From UBA6186 sp050012295 (GTDB taxonomy: Bacteria > Pseudomonadota > Gammaproteobacteria > UBA6186 > Azoamicaceae): a stretch of 64,000 nt of DNA. Made by a program: the position numbers and the translations under genes. The notes under the pieces are model-generated. The model searched no databases and was not told the DNA's origin. It was given only the letters and a program-made list of their open reading frames with translations. Shown piece by piece: positions 35,823 through 44,149 of this stretch (positions within the stretch are counted from its first letter, which is position 1; every line of letters begins with the position of its first letter). The stretch is taken from contig JBEKHL010000002.1 of the NCBI GenBank assembly GCA_050012295.1, positions 1 through 64,000 on the forward strand, in the 5' to 3' direction.

Positions 35823-35937
35823 ATGCACCTGAGATTTCGGTATTCTAAAATTAAAATGCTGTTGTTTGAGCCACGAAGTGGCGAGTTTACAGCTTTTTAA
35901 TTTTAGAATACCGAAATCTCAGGTGCATTTATAGTAT
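35815..35937 (+). repeat. Large nested inverted repeat built from two opposed 30-bp repeat units
   Basis: Arms 35820-35860 and 35891-35931 are complementary over 41 bp with one mismatch, and the loop holds a further hairpin, GCCAC-GAA-GTGGC (35870-35882). The left end (35815-35844, minus strand) matches the dispersed 30-bp repeat at 25 of 30 positions. The right end (from 35907) is a second copy in the opposite orientation with a small insertion. This has the shape of a miniature inverted-repeat element. It separates two convergent genes and overlaps the stop codon of the upstream one. No U-run follows either arm. Confidence 0.75.
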
Positions 35938-35939
35938 CC

Positions 35940-36979
35940 CTAAAATTTATGTGTGTTTAGCATGGAAAGACAAGCATCTAGTTCGGTAATATTTGCTATT
36001 GACGTAAAAAAAGAAGTCACAAATCTATACAATTTTTCTTCTGGTGCGCCCCATTCATAAAATCCGCAATTGTTTTGTCTTAAATAGGTGGCGCATTTGG
36101 AGGAAAATTTCACAAATAGTTCATTAGATTCAACAGGATATATAATTTCTATGTTATGTTTAAGAAATACTTGGGCAAGTTGTTTAGCCATAAAATTAGC
36201 ATGGGCTGCATTTTTAAGCCATAAATCTTGGTGTAAATATGCTAAAAATTGGCAAGAGAAGAACCGGGACTTAGATGTAAGTTGGCCGGATCTTTTAAGC
36301 GTGTAATCAAAATTTTCAGCATATTTATGGTTAAAAAATACTATCGCTTCTGCGCAAATCGCCCCGTTTTTTGTGGCGCCAAAACTAAGTACATCGATTC
36401 CGGTTTTCCAGGTTATGTCTGCGGGACTACAATTAAGAGCGACAAGGCTATTAGCAAAACGCGCCCCATCCATATGGATTGGTAAATTATGTTCCATAGC
36501 GATTTTATGTATTTCTGTTAGTTCTTGAACAGTATATATAGTGCCGCATTCGGTAGCCTGGGTTATACTGATACAGCCAGGCTTTTGTTCGTGCGGTCTA
36601 GAAGAAAATGAGTGTAAAATTTTTTTACTTAAAGAATCCGGGTTAATTTTTCCGTTAACCCCCTCTAAAGTTACTAGCTTTGCCCCTCCGGTAAAAAATT
36701 CTGGAGCGCCGCATTCGTCCGTATTAATATGAGCTTTATTGTGGCAGTATATAGCCTCGTAAGACTTGGTTAACAAGACAAGGCTAAACAATTTGCAGCG
36801 GTACCGGTGTTCGTTAAAAATATAATTACTTCTTTTTCAAAAACCTCGGACAATTTTTTTTGTAATATTAAAGAATAATCGTCGGCCCCATAAGAAGATT
36901 GGAAACCTTGGTTCGCTTTTGTTATTGCTTCAATAATCTCCGGATTTGTTGGCGCTACATTGTCGCTCTTGAAATTCAT
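35940..36979 (-). pseudogene. ltaE: Low-specificity L-threonine aldolase, split by a frameshift
   Basis: The gene encodes a PLP enzyme that cleaves threonine or allo-threonine to glycine and acetaldehyde. The ATG at 36979 has AGAGGA upstream. The first part (MNFKSDNVAPTNPEI to TNTGTAANCLALSC) ends at TAA 36770-36772. The remaining part continues one frame away from TKSYEAIYCHNKAHI to the stop at 35940. It contains the PLP-lysine region SFGATKNGAICAEA and HMDGARFANS. Joined, the product has about 346 residues, the normal length, and both parts are well conserved. A one-base loss near 36770, a sequencing error, or a -1 shift could explain it. No classical slippery heptamer is seen. Confidence 0.85.
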
Positions 36980-37120
36980 TGTCGTTCCTCTTGGATTTGT
37001 TAAGACGGCGAACAGAATACTCCAACAGCAAAAAATATCAAATAAAATTCTTCGTAAAACAAAGAATAGCCTAAAAATAGCCTTAAGGTTACGGTATGAT
37101 GATGTTGCACGCAAGATTAA

Positions 37121-37136
37121 TGTTCCACGTGGAACA
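37121..37136. promoter_or_regulatory. parS: parS chromosome-partition site
   Basis: TGTTCCACGTGGAACA is a perfect 16-bp palindrome and fits the bacterial parS consensus TGTTNCACGTGNAACA, the binding site for ParB. It lies in the gap between ltaE and gyrB, about 10 kb from the candidate origin, where parS sites cluster in most bacteria. No parA or parB gene is in this window. Confidence 0.88.
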
Positions 37137-37162
37137 TGGTCTGCTGATTAGGTGACAGTAAG

Positions 37163-37191
37163 TTGACACTGTTGTGTGCGATTTATACCAT
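37163..37191 (+). promoter_or_regulatory. Candidate gyrB promoter
   Basis: A consensus -35 TTGACA (37163-37168) is followed after 17 bp by TACCAT (37186-37191), 30 bp before the gyrB ATG. The -35 is strong and the -10 weak, a pattern seen in supercoiling-sensitive gyrase promoters. Confidence 0.5.
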
Positions 37192-37220
37192 TAGACTAGT
37201 GTTATAGAGAGCGATTATAT

Positions 37221-39659
37221 ATGGACCAAACAAAAAATAATAATACTACAGAAGATTCTTATAATTCCTCTAGTATTCAAGTTTTAAAAGGCCTAGATGC
37301 TGTTAGAAAGCGCCCCGGCATGTATATTGGTGATACCGATGATGGTACGGGTTTACATCATATGGTCTTTGAGGTGGTGGATAACTCTATAGATGAGGTT
37401 TTAGCAGGAAGTTGTTCTAATATCGAAGTAATTATTCGTGGGGATAATTCTGTAACAGTCAAAGATAATGGTCGTGGTATTCCGGTCGACATACATGCAG
37501 AAGAAGGTAAATCAGCGGCGGAAGTTATTATGACAATCCTTCATGCTGGGGGTAAATTTGATAATTCCTCATATAAAGTATCTGGCGGGTTGCACGGGGT
37601 TGGGGTTTCTGTAGTTAATGCGTTATCAGAGAAGTTGCATTTGTTGATTAGAAAAAATGGAAAAATTTACGAACAAGATTATGAACTAGGCAACCCTATT
37701 GCTCCGTTAGAAGTTAAAGGAGAAACAAAAGGGCATGGTACAGAGATAACCTTTAAGCCTAGTAAGCAAATTTTTACTAATATAGTATTTAGTTACGATA
37801 TTTTAGCTAAAAGATTACGAGAATTATCTTTTTTAAATAAGGGGGTAATAATCGGGCTGTATGACGAGAGAACAGGTAAAAAAGATAGTTTTTCCTATCA
37901 AGGTGGTATTAAAGAGTTTATTGAACATTTAAACCGTAACAAAACCCCAATAACACCGGAAGTGCTGTATATTTGTAGTGAAAAACAAGAAATGGTTGTT
38001 GAAGTAGCTATGCAATGGAACGATGGTTATCAAGAAAATGTTTTTTGTTATACTAATAATATTCCACAAAAAGATGGTGGAACGCATTTGTCTGGGTTTA
38101 AAAATGCTTTAACAAGAACGTTAAATAATTATATAGAAGAATCTAACGCCAACAAAAAAAATAAAATTGTAACTACCGGGGATGATGCTAGAGAAGGGTT
38201 GACAGCGGTATTGTCCGTTAAAGTACCTGATCCGAAGTTTTCTTCCCAAACCAAAGATAAATTAGTTTCTTCGGAAGTAAAAGCAGTGGTGGAAGCGGTT
38301 TTTGGAGAAAAACTACAGCAATATTTACAGGAAAACCCACAACAAGCAAAATTAATAGTTGGCAAAATTATTGATGCAGCAAGGGCAAGAGAAGCAGCTC
38401 GAAAAGCAAGAGAAATGACTAGAAGAAAAAGTGCGCTAGATATTGCTGGTTTGCCAGGAAAATTAGCGGATTGTCAAGAAAAAGATCCAAAACTATCGGA
38501 GTTATTTTTAGTTGAGGGTGATTCGGCAGGAGGATCTGCTAAGCAGGCTAGAGACAGGAAAACGCAAGCAATTTTACCTTTAAAAGGTAAAATTTTAAAT
38601 GTAGAAAAAGCAAGGTTTGATAAAATGTTACAAAGTGCCGAAATTGGTACTTTAATTACAGCATTAGGTTGCGGAATAGGGCGAGAAGAGTATACCCCTA
38701 ATCAGCTTAGGTACCATAAAATAGTTATTATGACAGATGCTGATGTAGACGGTTCGCATATTAGAACATTATTATTAACATTTTTTTATCGACAAATGCC
38801 AGAATTAATTGAAAGAGGGCATATTTATATTGCTCAACCACCCTTGTATCGGATAAAACAAGGGAAACAATTGCGTTATGTTAAAGATGATAATGCTTTA
38901 GAGGAACATTTGGTGCAATTGGCGTTAGAAGATACTTTTCTATATTCAGCGCCAAATCAAGAACCAATTCCTACTAAAAAGCTGCACAATTTAATAATGC
39001 AGTATCGTGAAGCAGAGCATGTTATTAAACGTCTATCAAAAATATACCCCAGGGAACTTTTAGATGGTTTACTGCATGTGCCAGTTTTAGAGTTACAGAA
39101 ACTTCAATCAGAAGCAGCATTACAAGTTTGGGTTAATAAATTGCAAGCATATATGCAGCAGCATGGTAAACCAGGGGTAAATTACGAAGTAAAATATGGA
39201 TTTTGTAACGAAAGAAAAGTATTTTTACCACAAATTAAAATGACTATTCATAGTGTAGAAACAGTATATGCTTTTAATTATGATTTTTTCTTTAGTAACG
39301 ATTATCAATTAATGGGAATGTTGAGTTCAGTCTTAGAGAGTTTGTTACAGGAAGGAGCATATATTAAGCGAGCAGAAAAAATAAAATATGTTAATAATTT
39401 TAAAATTGCCGTGGATTGGTTAATGAACGAAGCTAAGCGAGGGCAACAGATCCAACGGTATAAAGGGTTAGGTGAAATGAACCCGGAACAATTGTGGGAA
39501 ACCACTATGGATCCTAGTGTTCGGCATATGGTAATAGTTAAAATTGAAGACGCCGTAGCGGCTGATGCAATGTTTACTACATTGATGGGCGATGATGTAG
39601 AAGCTAGGCGTGATTTTATCGAAACTAATGCATTGTTAGCTGTTAATATAGATGTTTAG
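37221..39659 (+). CDS. gyrB: DNA gyrase subunit B
   Basis: An 812-residue ATPase subunit of gyrase, which introduces negative supercoils. The GHKL ATPase domain has VRKRPGMYIGDTDDGTGLHH, VVDNSIDEVLAG and GGLHGVGVSVVNAL. The Toprim domain has ELFLVEGDSAGGSAKQA and MTDADVDGSHIRTLLL. The roughly 170-residue insert typical of gammaproteobacterial GyrB lies before the C-terminal QRYKGLGEMNPEQLWETTMD. AGAGAG precedes the ATG. The stop codon overlaps a 16-bp inverted repeat. Confidence 0.98.
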   Translation: MDQTKNNNTTEDSYNSSSIQVLKGLDAVRKRPGMYIGDTDDGTGLHHMVFEVVDNSIDEVLAGSCSNIEVIIRGDNSVTVKDNGRGIPVDIHAEEGKSAAEVIMTILHAGGKFDNSSYKVSGGLHGVGVSVVNALSEKLHLLIRKNGKIYEQDYELGNPIAPLEVKGETKGHGTEITFKPSKQIFTNIVFSYDILAKRLRELSFLNKGVIIGLYDERTGKKDSFSYQGGIKEFIEHLNRNKTPITPEVLYICSEKQEMVVEVAMQWNDGYQENVFCYTNNIPQKDGGTHLSGFKNALTRTLNNYIEESNANKKNKIVTTGDDAREGLTAVLSVKVPDPKFSSQTKDKLVSSEVKAVVEAVFGEKLQQYLQENPQQAKLIVGKIIDAARAREAARKAREMTRRKSALDIAGLPGKLADCQEKDPKLSELFLVEGDSAGGSAKQARDRKTQAILPLKGKILNVEKARFDKMLQSAEIGTLITALGCGIGREEYTPNQLRYHKIVIMTDADVDGSHIRTLLLTFFYRQMPELIERGHIYIAQPPLYRIKQGKQLRYVKDDNALEEHLVQLALEDTFLYSAPNQEPIPTKKLHNLIMQYREAEHVIKRLSKIYPRELLDGLLHVPVLELQKLQSEAALQVWVNKLQAYMQQHGKPGVNYEVKYGFCNERKVFLPQIKMTIHSVETVYAFNYDFFFSNDYQLMGMLSSVLESLLQEGAYIKRAEKIKYVNNFKIAVDWLMNEAKRGQQIQRYKGLGEMNPEQLWETTMDPSVRHMVIVKIEDAVAADAMFTTLMGDDVEARRDFIETNALLAVNIDV

Positions 39660-39700
39660 AGCCTGTTAAAAAATAACTTGTCTATTTTAACAGGCTCTAA
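39656..39700 (+). terminator. 16-bp perfect inverted repeat at the gyrB end
   Basis: TTAGAGCCTGTTAAAA (39656-39671) and its exact reverse complement (39685-39700) surround a 13-nt loop, between the convergent ends of gyrB and the gene at 39706. It could act as a bidirectional terminator, although no long U-run follows either side. Its sequence is related to the larger hairpin at 45624-45765: both contain a GAGC(C)TGTT block, then AATAACTT, then ATTTTAA. Confidence 0.6.
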
Positions 39701-39705
39701 GTATA

Positions 39706-41022
39706 TTATAAAGATGGTCCTACTCGAAACAAAGATAAAGGATTTTGTGGTTGGGGATAGGTAGGAGAGGCGTTTGGGGAGGTATTCTGGGATGGAGCAG
39801 AAGAAGTTTTATGTTGGGGAGAATTGTTTAAGCTACCTGCAGGAGAATTGGTGATGCTACCTGGTAACGATGGGAGTTCAGGCTCAATAGAAGACAAACT
39901 AGTTTTTATTTCGCTAGACATGGCGTTAGACAGGGTAGGTGGGTCGATTTCATCTATAGAGTCGTTAGTAAGCTTTGCTTTATAGAAATCTATAATAGGG
40001 TTGTGTATTGGAGTAACAGTAGTTATTTCCATAGCTCTTAGTTTTTTTTCTAAAGATTCTTGATTTTTTGAGTGTTGAGAGGACGAGTTTTCTTCTTGGT
40101 GAGAGGATGAGCTATTCGAATATTGTTCATCTTGGCTGGATTGAGTGTCTGAGCGCTGTCGTTCACTATCGCTTTGTTTATTATCATAATCTGAGCATGC
40201 TGTAGGTGACAATGGACATTTTGGAATGTTCGATGGTTGTTCTGTTTGGTTTAAATGTGTTCTAGAATCTGAGCATTCTAGAAAATCTAAATGTTTATGT
40301 TTATCTAAGTGTTCTGTTAAGATTGGGAATTCACTAGTTGTGCTTAAGCAAGCAAGATAATATGGTTGCATTTCTTTTATTTGTTTAGTAATAATTCGTT
40401 GTTTTGGCATAAAAGTATTGATTAAGTTTTGAAAATAAGATTGCTGTATTAGGCGTTTTATTTGATTCAGTCTAGTTTGTGGTTGTTCGTTAAATAATAT
40501 ATTTAACGCGCTTTGTTTATATTTATTTTGTATAGGCAAAGCACTATATATGTCTGTAATACGTTCTGGATTATCTTTGGCTAAATTAATTAATTTTTGT
40601 AATAGTATATATGCATCTTTATTTTTATGTTTCGTTAAAATAAGGTATAAACCACTACAGCCATAGGAATCTTGTAGTGCTAAAGTTTTATATAATTTTT
40701 GTAGTATTTGAGGGTTGTTTGATAATTTTTGTAGAGATAGCAAGTTAAAAACATCATATAATTCTTTGATTTTTACTAAATCATCTCCAGCCAAACGAGT
40801 TAATTCATCAAAAGTTAATTCAATAATTTTATTTATTATAGCATCTTGGTTATAAGGGTTTATGGCGACTGAAAGATAGCTTTTTAAAAACATTAACAGA
40901 TCTTTGTCGGGTTTTTTTAACACAAAAATAATGTCGTTTACTTCTTTGTGTTTTTTAAATTTTTTTTTTGTAAGCAATTTAAGTAAACGCTGTTTAAATG
41001 GTTGCTCATCGTTAGGTATCAT
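39706..41022 (-). CDS. Unrecognised protein with helical repeats and long disordered tail
   Basis: A 438-residue soluble protein of no recognised family. Residues 1-210 are alpha-helical. Two similar units of about 45 residues can be picked out: LYKTLALQDSYGCSGLYLIL and IYSALPIQNKYKQSALNILF, reminiscent of helical-repeat (ankyrin-like) proteins of Legionellales. Residues about 240-330 are Ser/Gln/Glu-rich. Residues 370-438 are Pro/Ser/Asn-rich (SITNSPAGSLNNSPQHK), clearly disordered. There is no signal peptide. The composition is typical of candidate translocated effectors, which is inference only. The upstream 307-bp gap contains several inverted repeats. Confidence 0.6.
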   Translation of the reverse strand: MIPNDEQPFKQRLLKLLTKKKFKKHKEVNDIIFVLKKPDKDLLMFLKSYLSVAINPYNQDAIINKIIELTFDELTRLAGDDLVKIKELYDVFNLLSLQKLSNNPQILQKLYKTLALQDSYGCSGLYLILTKHKNKDAYILLQKLINLAKDNPERITDIYSALPIQNKYKQSALNILFNEQPQTRLNQIKRLIQQSYFQNLINTFMPKQRIITKQIKEMQPYYLACLSTTSEFPILTEHLDKHKHLDFLECSDSRTHLNQTEQPSNIPKCPLSPTACSDYDNKQSDSERQRSDTQSSQDEQYSNSSSSHQEENSSSQHSKNQESLEKKLRAMEITTVTPIHNPIIDFYKAKLTNDSIDEIDPPTLSNAMSSEIKTSLSSIEPELPSLPGSITNSPAGSLNNSPQHKTSSAPSQNTSPNASPTYPQPQNPLSLFRVGPSL

Positions 41023-41329
41023 TATATTTATTATCCTTAAATAACAAGTTTAGTCTATGGTTTCCGAACTTGTTATGGTCATTTAAAATTGTGGTATTAT
41101 GGTGTGTATATGCCGAAATTCAAATGTATATACAAGTGTAGGCCATAGGGTTTAAAGGGTTTAGTTTGTTGTCAATTAGCGTTTTTGTGATAGTAGGTCG
41201 TTTATTATGTTGATATCCTCCATAGAATAATAATAAAAAAATAAACCAATTTTATCTTTTTAATTTTAGGGGATATAAAAGATAAAATTATTTAGGTGGG
41301 GTTGAAGTAAATAGAGATATATTATTTTT
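41023..41329. other. 307-bp gene-free gap with three inverted repeats
   Basis: Three perfect stems lie here, each with a 16-nt loop: 41041-41050/41067-41076 (10 bp, ATAACAAGTT), 41105-41111/41128-41134 (7 bp, TGTATAT), and 41248-41260/41277-41289 (13 bp, AATTTTATCTTTT). The last lies 41-82 bp past the psd stop and could terminate psd transcription. The first is about 20 bp upstream of the start of the gene ending at 39706. No open reading frame or recognised RNA gene is seen. Confidence 0.5.
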
Positions 41330-42184
41330 TTACCCCATCTTTTTTATTGTGGCAATTGTCTCTCCGACTTTGATTTCTTTATTAATAAAGAAATTATCAG
41401 AAAAAGTAATTTTATTGTTTTCTAATAAAAGGATTACGGTAGAGCCTAATTTAAACAACCCCATTTCTTGAAAGCTTTTTAATGTTATGGAGTTGGCTGG
41501 ATAATTCCAGTTCGTTATGGAACGTGGTTTTATGGGGGTAACTTGTCCATGCCAAGAAGTTACTATGCTTCCTACAATCATAGCTCCTACAAGAATAATG
41601 GTTATTTTACCTATTTCACTGTTAAAAATAGAGATCACTCTTTCGTTATTAGTAAAAAGATTTGGTATTTTTTCGACTATGGCAGTATTTACTGAAAACA
41701 ATTTGCCAGGGATATATAACATCTTTTCTAGGGTGGCATTAAATGGCATATGTATTCGATGATAATTATGTGGAGCTAAGTAAATCGTGATAAATTTACC
41801 ATCAGAAAATGGTTGTAGATCTATTGGGTTTGTGGAAGCTAATAAGTTAGTTAAACTTAGATTAGTATTTTTAACATTAAGTAAAGTATTGTTTTTTATA
41901 TCACCATATTGAGTAATAAATCCATCTGCTGGGCTTATTATAGAATTGGGGGTCTGATCAGGAGATCTGGCATTAATATGTAGTTTACGTGTGAAAAAAT
42001 CATTATAATTCTTATAAGCAAGCGGGTTAGTTTGGGTTGTTTCTTGCATGTTAACAGAAGGATAGAATTTTAAAAAACAATTAATTAAAAAATTTTTGAT
42101 CCAAATTATTTCACAATTTGCTAATAATTGAGCTAATTTATTTATATAGTGATGTGGTAATAAGTATTGTAAAAAAAGATCCAT
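41330..42184 (-). CDS. psd: Phosphatidylserine decarboxylase proenzyme
   Basis: A membrane-associated enzyme of about 284 residues that converts phosphatidylserine to phosphatidylethanolamine. It self-cleaves at the LGST motif (FKLGSTVILLL near residue 250) to create its pyruvoyl group. Other family segments are SPADGFITQYG, NYHRIHMPFNATLEKMLYIP, LFSVN and ILVGAMIVGSIVTSW. The start MDLFLQYLLPHHYINKL at 42184 is chosen by similarity to E. coli Psd. A longer in-frame form would extend into orn. orn begins 18 bp away on the other strand, so the two genes share a very short divergent control region. Confidence 0.96.
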   Translation of the reverse strand: MDLFLQYLLPHHYINKLAQLLANCEIIWIKNFLINCFLKFYPSVNMQETTQTNPLAYKNYNDFFTRKLHINARSPDQTPNSIISPADGFITQYGDIKNNTLLNVKNTNLSLTNLLASTNPIDLQPFSDGKFITIYLAPHNYHRIHMPFNATLEKMLYIPGKLFSVNTAIVEKIPNLFTNNERVISIFNSEIGKITIILVGAMIVGSIVTSWHGQVTPIKPRSITNWNYPANSITLKSFQEMGLFKLGSTVILLLENNKITFSDNFFINKEIKVGETIATIKKMG

Positions 42185-42202
42185 AGGTGCATCATAAATA
42201 AT

Positions 42203-42766
42203 ATGGAAAATAAATTCAACGAAAATACTTCTCATAATTTAATATGGGTTGATTTAGAAATGACTGGGCTTAATCCAGATCAAGATCATATTTTAGAAAT
42301 AGCGATAGTAATTACTGATCAAAACTTAAACATAATTGCGGATGATTTTGATCTAATAATTAAACAACCAACAGAAACTTTAGCCTTAATGAATGAGTGG
42401 GTTAAAGAGACTCATAGTAAAAATGGGCTATTAAATCTGGTGTTAGATAGTAGTATTGATTTGAAGTCAGCTGAAATTAAAGCGTTAGATTTTATTAAAA
42501 AATACGTACCTAAGCACATTTCTCCAATATGTGGGAATAGCATTTGTTTAGATAGGAGGTTTTTATTTAAACATATGCCAACATTAGAACAATATTTTCA
42601 TTATCGTAATATCGATGTTAGTACAGTAAAAAATTTAGGGCTATATTGGTTTCCAGAAAAGGTTAAAAATTTAAATAAAACTGATAGTGCTCATAGGGCT
42701 ATAGACGATATTTTACAATCTATTGCCGAATTACAGTTTTATCGAGATAATTTGTTTTGTAAGTAA
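42203..42766 (+). CDS. orn: Oligoribonuclease
   Basis: A 187-residue DEDDh 3'-5' exonuclease that degrades very short RNAs and linear pGpG. The signature LIWVDLEMTGLNPDQDHILE opens the protein, CGNSICLDRRFLFKHMP carries the second Asp region, and DSAHRAIDDILQSI has the catalytic His/Asp. Length is normal (E. coli 181). The start lies 18 bp from the psd start on the opposite strand. In enterobacteria orn and psd are also neighbours, around rsgA. Confidence 0.97.
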   Translation: MENKFNENTSHNLIWVDLEMTGLNPDQDHILEIAIVITDQNLNIIADDFDLIIKQPTETLALMNEWVKETHSKNGLLNLVLDSSIDLKSAEIKALDFIKKYVPKHISPICGNSICLDRRFLFKHMPTLEQYFHYRNIDVSTVKNLGLYWFPEKVKNLNKTDSAHRAIDDILQSIAELQFYRDNLFCK

Positions 42767-42786
42767 AAACATCCTAAGATTTTTTT

Positions 42787-43017
42787 ATGGGAAAAATCAA
42801 GTCATTTACGACTGACCAATCATGTCAAGATTATATTAATAATTTATATAAAGATATTTTTTATGATTTAGGCTCCTGGATTGGTAAAGTAGCTTTACAG
42901 GTTTTTTTAAAAACATCGGTTAAAAAAGCGTGCGGTATAGAAGCATCTGATGCTAGGTACAGATGTGCTGAAAAAATTTATAAATCAGTCTCCACAACCA
43001 TCACCGTATTATTTTAA
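42787..43017 (+). CDS. Small unrecognised protein, 76 residues
   Basis: A possible small gene 20 bp downstream of orn on the same strand, reading MGKIKSFTTDQSCQDYINNL and onward. It contains a mildly hydrophobic helix (DLGSWIGKVALQVFLKTSV) and several Lys and Cys residues, with no known motif. The ribosome-binding region is poor (CCTAAGA then T-run). Composition looks protein-like rather than random, but the call is tentative. Confidence 0.4.
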   Translation: MGKIKSFTTDQSCQDYINNLYKDIFYDLGSWIGKVALQVFLKTSVKKACGIEASDARYRCAEKIYKSVSTTITVLF

Positions 43018-43170
43018 ATATTTTAAACAACAATGGTGAAACAGTACCGAGGCGGCGCGGCACAATCAATAATCGTAGTAGTAAATTATTTAGTATATTT
43101 TAGGATATCAATTAATTAATTATTATTTTAAATTTTTATTAATAAATAAAAATAATAATTAAGGAGATTT

Positions 43171-43626
43171 ATGTCAAAAAAAATAAAAGCATTTTCTTTA
43201 ATGGAGTTATTAATAGTATTGGCGATTATAGGGTTATTAGCTGCAATCGCTATTCCGTTTTATAAAAATTATGTAATTAAAGCAAAAATGGTAGAGTTGT
43301 TTATGTTGGCAGATGTTCATAAATTAAAATTAGCTGAAAGGTTAATGAATGGAGAGGCGGAGAGTATAAATGTTAATAACGTAATTAATAATCCTAGTGA
43401 ATTAGTAGAAAAATTAGAATATATAAACTTGGAAAATAAAAAATATATTTTAAAATTTACGGTCAATATGAATAATCTAGGGGTAACACCCATTCAAGGT
43501 CATCCGTTAATTATTAAATTTGTTGGAGAAGAAAATAGAGAAGGCAACTTAATGTCCTGGAGTTGTCTACATAATCCTGGTTTTATAGATTTTGTACCAA
43601 AAAGCTGTAAAGAAGAAAACGCTTAA
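43171..43626 (+). CDS. Type IV pilin-like protein (PilA/PilE family)
   Basis: A 151-residue prepilin. The N-terminus KKIKAFSLMELLIVLAIIGL has the short basic leader, the cleavage site followed by Phe, the conserved Glu at position +5 and the hydrophobic assembly helix. The residue before the cut is Ala rather than the usual Gly, which PilD can tolerate. The C-terminal part contains two cysteines (WSCLHNPGF and KSCKEENA) that could form the pilin D-region disulfide. A strong AAGGAG site precedes the ATG. It stands alone, upstream of a LuxR-type regulator. Confidence 0.85.
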   Translation: MSKKIKAFSLMELLIVLAIIGLLAAIAIPFYKNYVIKAKMVELFMLADVHKLKLAERLMNGEAESINVNNVINNPSELVEKLEYINLENKKYILKFTVNMNNLGVTPIQGHPLIIKFVGEENREGNLMSWSCLHNPGFIDFVPKSCKEENA

Positions 43627-43810
43627 TATTTGTATAAATTGTTTGAGCGTGACGGTACACGGTTTGATGGGGATTATCCTACATGTTTTTGCGAGATTTC
43701 TGCATGCACAAAAACGAATAGATATTTAAAATAGGCCAATAAAATAGTGTATATACCTAAAATAACATAAAAAAAATAATAACAACAATAAAAAAATAAT
43801 GAGGTATATT

Positions 43811-44101
43811 ATGAAGGAGATTAAGATCCAAATAAGACATTCTTTTGGTAAAAAACGTTACTGTGTGTCTGCATCTAATAAAGAAATTTATCTCACAGAT
43901 AAAGAAGCTGGAATCATAAGTTGTTTAATTAATGGTTTGCGACCAAAAGAAATTGCTTGGGAGTTAACGTCAAGTTTAAATACGGTTAACACGCATTTAG
44001 CAAACATTAAAATTAAATTAGGTTGTGACAGTATTTTTCAGTTGGGTATGGTTTTAGGTAATTGGATTGCTACAGAGGAAAATGTTTTTTCTAATAAATA
44101 A
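43811..44101 (+). CDS. Small LuxR-family (GerE) helix-turn-helix protein
   Basis: A protein of about 96 residues consisting almost only of a LuxR-type DNA-binding domain: YLTDKEAGIISCLINGLRPK, then EIAWELTSSLNTVNTHLANI and KIKLGCDSIFQLG match the GerE four-helix pattern. There is no receiver or ligand-binding domain, only a 30-residue basic N-terminal extension. The start at 43811 is preferred over one four codons upstream because GAGG lies just before it. Single-domain LuxR regulators occur in Legionella and Coxiella. Its target is unknown, though a pilin gene lies directly upstream. Confidence 0.8.
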   Translation: MKEIKIQIRHSFGKKRYCVSASNKEIYLTDKEAGIISCLINGLRPKEIAWELTSSLNTVNTHLANIKIKLGCDSIFQLGMVLGNWIATEENVFSNK

Positions 44102-44149
44102 AGTTATCTAGAGAGGAAATATAATATAATTTGGGGTATAATTAATATT

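Noticed and set aside
35820..35931. Reading the long hairpin as an ordinary rho-independent terminator
   Set aside because: The arms are 41 bp, far longer than usual, no U-run follows in either direction, and the ends match dispersed repeats.
36960..37151. Small plus-strand open frame over the ltaE start and parS
   Set aside because: It overlaps the ltaE 5' end antisense, has no homology or ribosome site, and ends across the parS palindrome.
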